Positions 4,971 to 7,213 of a stretch of DNA of 7,213 nucleotides are shown piece after piece. The notes under the pieces are model-generated. The model worked only from the letters and a program-made list of their open reading frames with translations. It made no database searches and was not told where the DNA came from. The stretch is from contig HF999507.1 in NCBI GenBank assembly GCA_000434015.1, positions 1-7,213 on the forward strand, given 5' to 3'. The translations under genes were made by a program, and so were the position numbers. Every line of letters starts with the position of its first letter. Position 1 is the stretch's first letter. The DNA is from Clostridium sp. CAG:571. GTDB lineage: Bacteria; Bacillota; Clostridia; TANB77; CAG-508.

Positions 4971-5903
4971 ATGGAAGAAAAGTATGAAATTATGAATCTT
5001 CTTCAAAGCAAACAAACATTAACTAAAGAATTGAATAATTTGATATATGGCTCTGTTGAGATTAGAGAAAAAGATTCTAATAAATATATATATGTACATT
5101 ACAGAGAAGATGGAATATTACTTACAAAATATGTTGGAGAATATTCTGATAATTTATATAATTTAATATTGAATAATAGTATTAAAGCAAAAGAATTAAA
5201 AAAAGAAATTAAGAAAATTGAAAAACAATTAAAACAATTTAATTATATTGATGAGGAACTTAGTCCACAAGTAGAAATAAACATAGATTTTGCTAAAAGA
5301 CATTTAGTAGATACTATTTATAAACAAGCGATTTTAGAAGGTGTTGCAACAACTTTTGCAGATACAGAAAGTATTATAGAAGGTGGAAAAATTAATAATA
5401 TGTCTTCAGAAGATGTTTTGAAAATTGTTAATTTGAAACATGCTTGGGAATTTATATTAAATAAAAATGTAATATTGTCAGACACAAATTTTCCATTATT
5501 ATGCGAAATAAATAAATTTGTTCAAGAAGGATTTTACTATAGTGCAGGAAAAATTAGAACTGTTCCAGTAAGTATTGGTGGAACAAAATGGACTCCTGAA
5601 TTGCCAATAGAAAGTATAATAAAAGAAGAATTAGATGATATATTTAATAAAAAAATAAGTGATATAGATAAAGCTATTGAAATTTTATTATATATTATGA
5701 AAAAACAAATATTTATAGATGGAAATAAAAGAACATCTATAATATTTGCAAATCATTATTTAATATCAAAGGGAAAAGGAATTATTGTAATTCCAGCAGA
5801 ATTAACAGATGAATATAAAGATTTATTAATTAATTATTATGAGGGAAAAGATAAAACAAAAATAAAAAAATTTTTAAAAGAAAAATGTTTTATGAAAATA
5901 TAG
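4971..5903 (+). CDS. Fic-domain protein with Gln in place of catalytic His
   Basis: The product is 310 residues. Residues 1-90 are an N-terminal region with a YIYVHYREDG strand pair (39-48), TKYVGEY (52-58) and a charged coiled coil (70-90). The Fic core spans about 100-310. The flap reads GKIRTVPVSIGGTKWTP (193-209) and the signature Q246-I-F-I-D-G-N-K-R254, where Fic proteins normally have HxFx(D/E)GN(G/K)R. The anion-binding DGNKR part is intact, but the catalytic His is Gln. TESIIEGG (132-139) resembles the inhibitory helix motif ((S/T)xxxE(G/N)) but does not fit it exactly. Most Fic proteins transfer AMP or another nucleotide-derived group to a target; without the His, ordinary AMPylation is doubtful. 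AAAGGAG (4957-4963) lies 7 nt before the ATG. It is transcribed divergently from xis-HTH-int through boxed operators. It could be a toxin-like, regulatory or defence protein. The Fic fold is firm; the activity is unknown. Confidence 0.85.
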   Translation: MEEKYEIMNLLQSKQTLTKELNNLIYGSVEIREKDSNKYIYVHYREDGILLTKYVGEYSDNLYNLILNNSIKAKELKKEIKKIEKQLKQFNYIDEELSPQVEINIDFAKRHLVDTIYKQAILEGVATTFADTESIIEGGKINNMSSEDVLKIVNLKHAWEFILNKNVILSDTNFPLLCEINKFVQEGFYYSAGKIRTVPVSIGGTKWTPELPIESIIKEELDDIFNKKISDIDKAIEILLYIMKKQIFIDGNKRTSIIFANHYLISKGKGIIVIPAELTDEYKDLLINYYEGKDKTKIKKFLKEKCFMKI

Positions 5904-5914
5904 GAATTTATATA

Positions 5915-5933
5915 TGCAGTCAAAGTGCAGTCA
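5915..5933 (+). repeat. tandem TGCAGTCA repeat, possible integrase arm sites
   Basis: TGCAGTCA occurs at 5915-5922 and again at 5926-5933, exactly 11 bp apart, which is one helical turn. Tandem boxes of this kind are typical of arm-type binding sites beside phage and conjugative-transposon integrases. The local integrase gene is 2 kb away, so they might belong to another element. No biochemical link can be seen here. Confidence 0.4.
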
Positions 5934-6051
5934 CAAAGTTTTAATACATTGATATCACTGGATTTTGAGGATATGTAAAGAGTCACCTCGACCATATTTT
6001 GCCCTTTTTCAAGGGAATTTAAGAGAATTTATAAAAATTCAAAAATTATGA

Positions 6052-6096
6052 ATTATGCTATTTTTCAATAAAAATGAAGAATAGCATGATTTTTTT
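6052..6096 (+). terminator. intrinsic terminator after the Fic gene
   Basis: ATTATGCTATT (6052-6062) pairs with AATAGCATGAT (6080-6090), eleven pairs with one G-T. An inner TTCA/TGAA (6064-6067, 6075-6078) extends the stem. Six Ts follow (6091-6096). It lies about 150 nt past the Fic stop and insulates repA from upstream transcription. Confidence 0.75.
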
Positions 6097-6132
6097 GAGT
6101 TCAGAAAAATTCTATAAAATTTGCTTATTTTC

Positions 6133-6156
6133 TTCAAGAAAAAGTTTCAAGAAAAA
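6133..6156 (+). repeat. TTCAAGAAAAA direct repeat, iteron-like
   Basis: TTCAAGAAAAA is found at 6133-6143 and 6146-6156, a 13-bp period, followed by a partial third copy (ATCAAG, 6159-6164). The first copy also sits in a TTTTCT-TCA-AGAAAA palindrome. Repeats like this just before a rep gene can be initiator-binding iterons or operators. AT-rich DNA makes simple repeats common, so support is modest. Confidence 0.35.
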
Positions 6157-6171
6157 ATATCAAGTAGTTTT

Positions 6172-6207
6172 AAAGTTCTTCAGAAATTAGAAAGGAGAAC
6201 TTTTTTT
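6172..6207 (+). promoter_or_regulatory. hairpin that buries the repA ribosome binding site
   Basis: AAAGTTCTTC (6172-6181) pairs with GGAGAACTTT (6194-6203), ten pairs with one U-G. The right arm contains the core of the AAAGGAG Shine-Dalgarno (6191-6197). The stem runs straight into seven Ts (6201-6207), and the ATG follows at 6208. The hairpin could act as a transcription terminator, a translation block, or both, limiting RepA synthesis. Confidence 0.55.
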
Positions 6208-6636
6208 ATGGAATTTAAACCTTATAAAAATAATGAATATTTAGAAAATTCATATTATAAAATACCACAAGAACTATTTGTAAGTTCTTTATATAAAGAT
6301 AAACTAAATTCGGATAGTAAAATATTATATGCTTTTTTACTAGATAGATTATCACTATCTCAAAAAAATCATTGGATAGATGATGAAAGAAATATATATC
6401 TAATTTTTACAAGAGAAGAAGTACAAGAAAAATTAAATTTGTCTGATAAGACTGCTACAAAAGCCTTTAAACAATTAAATGATGTAGGACTTGTTCAAGA
6501 GAAAAGACAAGGATTAGGTAAGCCTAATTTAATATATGTTGGAAAAATACAACATGAAGAAACGGAAAAATTACGATTCTGGAAACGAAAATATTACGAA
6601 TTTAGAATCGGAGAATTTACGAGGAATCAATACTAA
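6208..6636 (+). CDS. repA: RepA N-terminal part (RepA_N domain), as read from the DNA
   Basis: The 142 residues include the RepA_N domain at about 16-113. YYKIPQELF (16-24) is followed by SDSKILYAFLLDRLSLS (35-51), WIDDERNIYLIFTREEV (56-72), the helix SDKTATKAFKQLNDVGL (79-95) and the hallmark KRQGLGKPNLIYV (99-111). This is a winged-helix DNA-binding domain. The last 25 or so residues (after EETE) are out of frame and carry no family similarity. The start is ATG 6208, with AAAGGAG 10 nt upstream; the frame runs back to a TTG at 6121 but those codons cross the leader hairpin and have no ribosome binding site. If made, this fragment could bind origin DNA without initiating and so act as a repressor; that is speculation. 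Confidence 0.75.
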   Translation: MEFKPYKNNEYLENSYYKIPQELFVSSLYKDKLNSDSKILYAFLLDRLSLSQKNHWIDDERNIYLIFTREEVQEKLNLSDKTATKAFKQLNDVGLVQEKRQGLGKPNLIYVGKIQHEETEKLRFWKRKYYEFRIGEFTRNQY

Positions 6637-7090
6637 TAATATCAAAACTAATATAATCAATACTGATTCTATCAATCCTAATAGTGATGATGAGTTTTAT
6701 TTAAAAGGAATAAAAGATAAATGCAAACTAGAGGACTTTTCACAAGAAGAAAAAACTATTTTAGAAGATGTTATTAATAGCTTGTATTATAAAGATACCT
6801 TAAAAGTAGGAAGTGTAACAGTTAATCACTATAAAATATTAGATAAATTAAAACTTATAGTAAAAGAAAATTTAATTCAATTATTAGATATATTGAAGAA
6901 TATACATAATATACAAAATGCTAAGAATTATTTGATGATTTGTTTATATAATAATTTAGGAAATACAAATATTTTTATTCCAAAGAGAAAAGAAAATAAA
7001 GTTTCTTATAAAGGAAGGGACTATGAAGATGGCTCGCTTGATTTTCTCTATACTAACTTTGCTTATGATAACGAAGCTGTAACTACGTAA
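6536..7090 (+). CDS. RepA C-terminal part in the shifted frame
   Basis: The open frame covers 184 codons, but its first ATGs have no ribosome binding site and overlap the N-terminal frame, so independent translation is unlikely. From about 6566 it continues RepA. An Asn/Thr-rich linker (SENLRGINTNNIKTNIINTDSINPN region) of the kind found between the two RepA domains comes first. A helical domain follows (SQEEKTILEDVINSLYY, VNHYKILDKLKLIVKENLIQLLDILK), then a tail with NAKNYLMICLYNNL and GRDYEDGSLDFLY. This C-terminal part is the less conserved, host- or plasmid-specific half of RepA_N proteins. Confidence 0.6.
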   Translation: MLEKYNMKKRKNYDSGNENITNLESENLRGINTNNIKTNIINTDSINPNSDDEFYLKGIKDKCKLEDFSQEEKTILEDVINSLYYKDTLKVGSVTVNHYKILDKLKLIVKENLIQLLDILKNIHNIQNAKNYLMICLYNNLGNTNIFIPKRKENKVSYKGRDYEDGSLDFLYTNFAYDNEAVTT

Positions 7091-7104
7091 GCATAGCTAT
7101 GATA

Positions 7105-7140
7105 TGAAATTGCCAGCTCTACTTTATATGGGCAATTTCA
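7105..7140. repeat. perfect hairpin 1 downstream of repA
   Basis: TGAAATTGCC (7105-7114) and GGCAATTTCA (7131-7140) are perfect complements, 10 bp around a 16-nt loop. It starts 14 nt past the repA stop. No T-run follows on the plus strand, but it could still form a terminator base. It is the first of three hairpins in a row. Confidence 0.6.
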
Positions 7141-7177
7141 CTATAAATTATAATGACAAGTTCATTATAATTTATAG
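7141..7177. repeat. perfect 16-bp hairpin 2 downstream of repA
   Basis: The arms 7141-7156 (CTATAAATTATAATGA) and 7162-7177 are exact complements around the 5-nt loop CAAGT. It directly abuts hairpin 1. No T-run follows. It is the longest perfect inverted repeat seen in the window. Confidence 0.65.
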
Positions 7178-7203
7178 CCTAAAAATGTTAAAGCATTTTT
7201 AGG
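7178..7203. repeat. perfect 10-bp hairpin 3 downstream of repA
   Basis: CCTAAAAATG (7178-7187) and CATTTTTAGG (7194-7203) are exact complements around TTAAAG. It directly abuts hairpin 2 and ends 10 nt before the window edge. The T-run lies inside the stem, not after it, so it is not a standard terminator on either strand. Confidence 0.6.
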
Positions 7204-7213
7204 AAAGCCTCGC

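Larger units (their letters stand above)
5904..6207. other. non-coding region between the Fic gene and repA
   Basis: No convincing gene is present here. In order it holds a tandem TGCAGTCA repeat (5915-5933), a stretch of more balanced composition (about 5950-6020) that includes GAGTCACCTCGACCA (5980-5994), a small CCCTT/AAGGG hairpin (6002-6015), a strong terminator (6052-6096), a TTCAAGAAAAA direct repeat (6133-6156) and a hairpin holding the repA ribosome binding site (6172-6207). The less AT-rich part could be an element end or attachment site; that is inference only. Confidence 0.5.
6208..7090 (+). pseudogene. repA: repA, RepA_N replication initiator split by a one-base frameshift
   Basis: The two halves together give about 293 residues, a normal length for RepA_N initiators of Firmicute plasmids and Tn1549-type conjugative elements. 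RepA binds the origin and starts replication. The first frame carries the conserved domain; the second, shifted by one base, supplies the rest. Removing one A from the A5 run at 6566-6570 joins them smoothly (EETE-NYDSGNEN). Removing one from the A5 run at 6543-6547 would also work. Both halves keep normal composition and have no other stops, so the lesion is recent, a sequencing error, or bridged by slippage on the A-run. The gene has its own hairpin-controlled ribosome binding site, and three perfect hairpins follow it. Confidence 0.7.

Noticed and set aside
5980..5994. GAGTCACCTCGACCA looks like the 3' end of a tRNA (acceptor stem plus CCA)
   Set aside because: The 70 bases upstream do not fold into D, anticodon and T arms. 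A tRNA fragment left by integration is possible but not supported.
6121..6207. Upstream extension of RepA from TTG 6121
   Set aside because: It would translate through the leader hairpin and iteron repeats, has no ribosome binding site, and adds no family-like residues.
1..7213. Proof that the window is a complete circle from matching ends
   Set aside because: The first and last bases share no overlap, so circularity cannot be shown from this sequence.

Overview
The window is about three quarters A+T, uses strong AGGAGG-type ribosome binding sites and favours AGA, ATA and AAA codons. This points to a low-GC Firmicute, most likely a clostridial relative. The gene content is that of a mobile element: relaxase, MobC, tyrosine integrase, excisionase-like protein, a RepA_N replication initiator and a Fic-domain protein. 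No housekeeping gene, rRNA or tRNA was recognised. It could be a mobilizable plasmid, part of an integrative mobilizable element with its own replication gene, or one element inserted beside another. The window alone does not decide this, and the two ends show no overlap that would prove a circle.

Layout from left to right. Positions 1-179 hold a promoter region for a membrane protein (180-887, +) that looks like a degenerate CPBP/Abi-type protein. A bidirectional hairpin terminator (931-970) separates it from a long minus-strand block. Read in its own direction, that block starts at a promoter near 4713-4740. It then has a structured leader with two terminator-like hairpins, an excisionase-like gene (4554-4300), a winged-helix gene (4298-3846) and a tyrosine integrase (3829-2618), and ends at a terminator (2600-2556). 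Next come a candidate oriT (2507-2555), mobC (2485-2171) and a TTG-started relaxase (2210-972). Nested inside the relaxase in another frame, with its own strong Shine-Dalgarno, is a small coiled-coil protein with a C-terminal membrane anchor (1489-1148), an arrangement like the mbeB/mbeD genes inside ColE1 mbeA.

The 416-bp divergent region 4555-4970 is rich in control sites. CTACC/GGTAG boxes lie around the minus-strand promoter and TGTGAAAC/GTTTCACA boxes lie around the plus-strand promoter. The plus promoter drives a Fic-domain gene (4971-5903) whose Fic motif is intact except that the catalytic histidine position is glutamine.

Positions 5904-6207 are non-coding: a tandem TGCAGTCA repeat, a strong terminator, a short iteron-like repeat and a hairpin that buries the ribosome binding site of repA. 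repA (6208-7090) is split by a one-base frameshift, most simply an extra A in one of two A5 runs. Three consecutive perfect hairpins (7105-7203) end the window.

As a system, RepA would maintain or replicate the element, Int/Xis would integrate and excise it, and MobC, the relaxase and the nested membrane protein would form a relaxosome for transfer by a helper conjugation machine, since no type IV secretion genes are present here. The Fic protein and the membrane protein are cargo or regulatory genes of unknown role.
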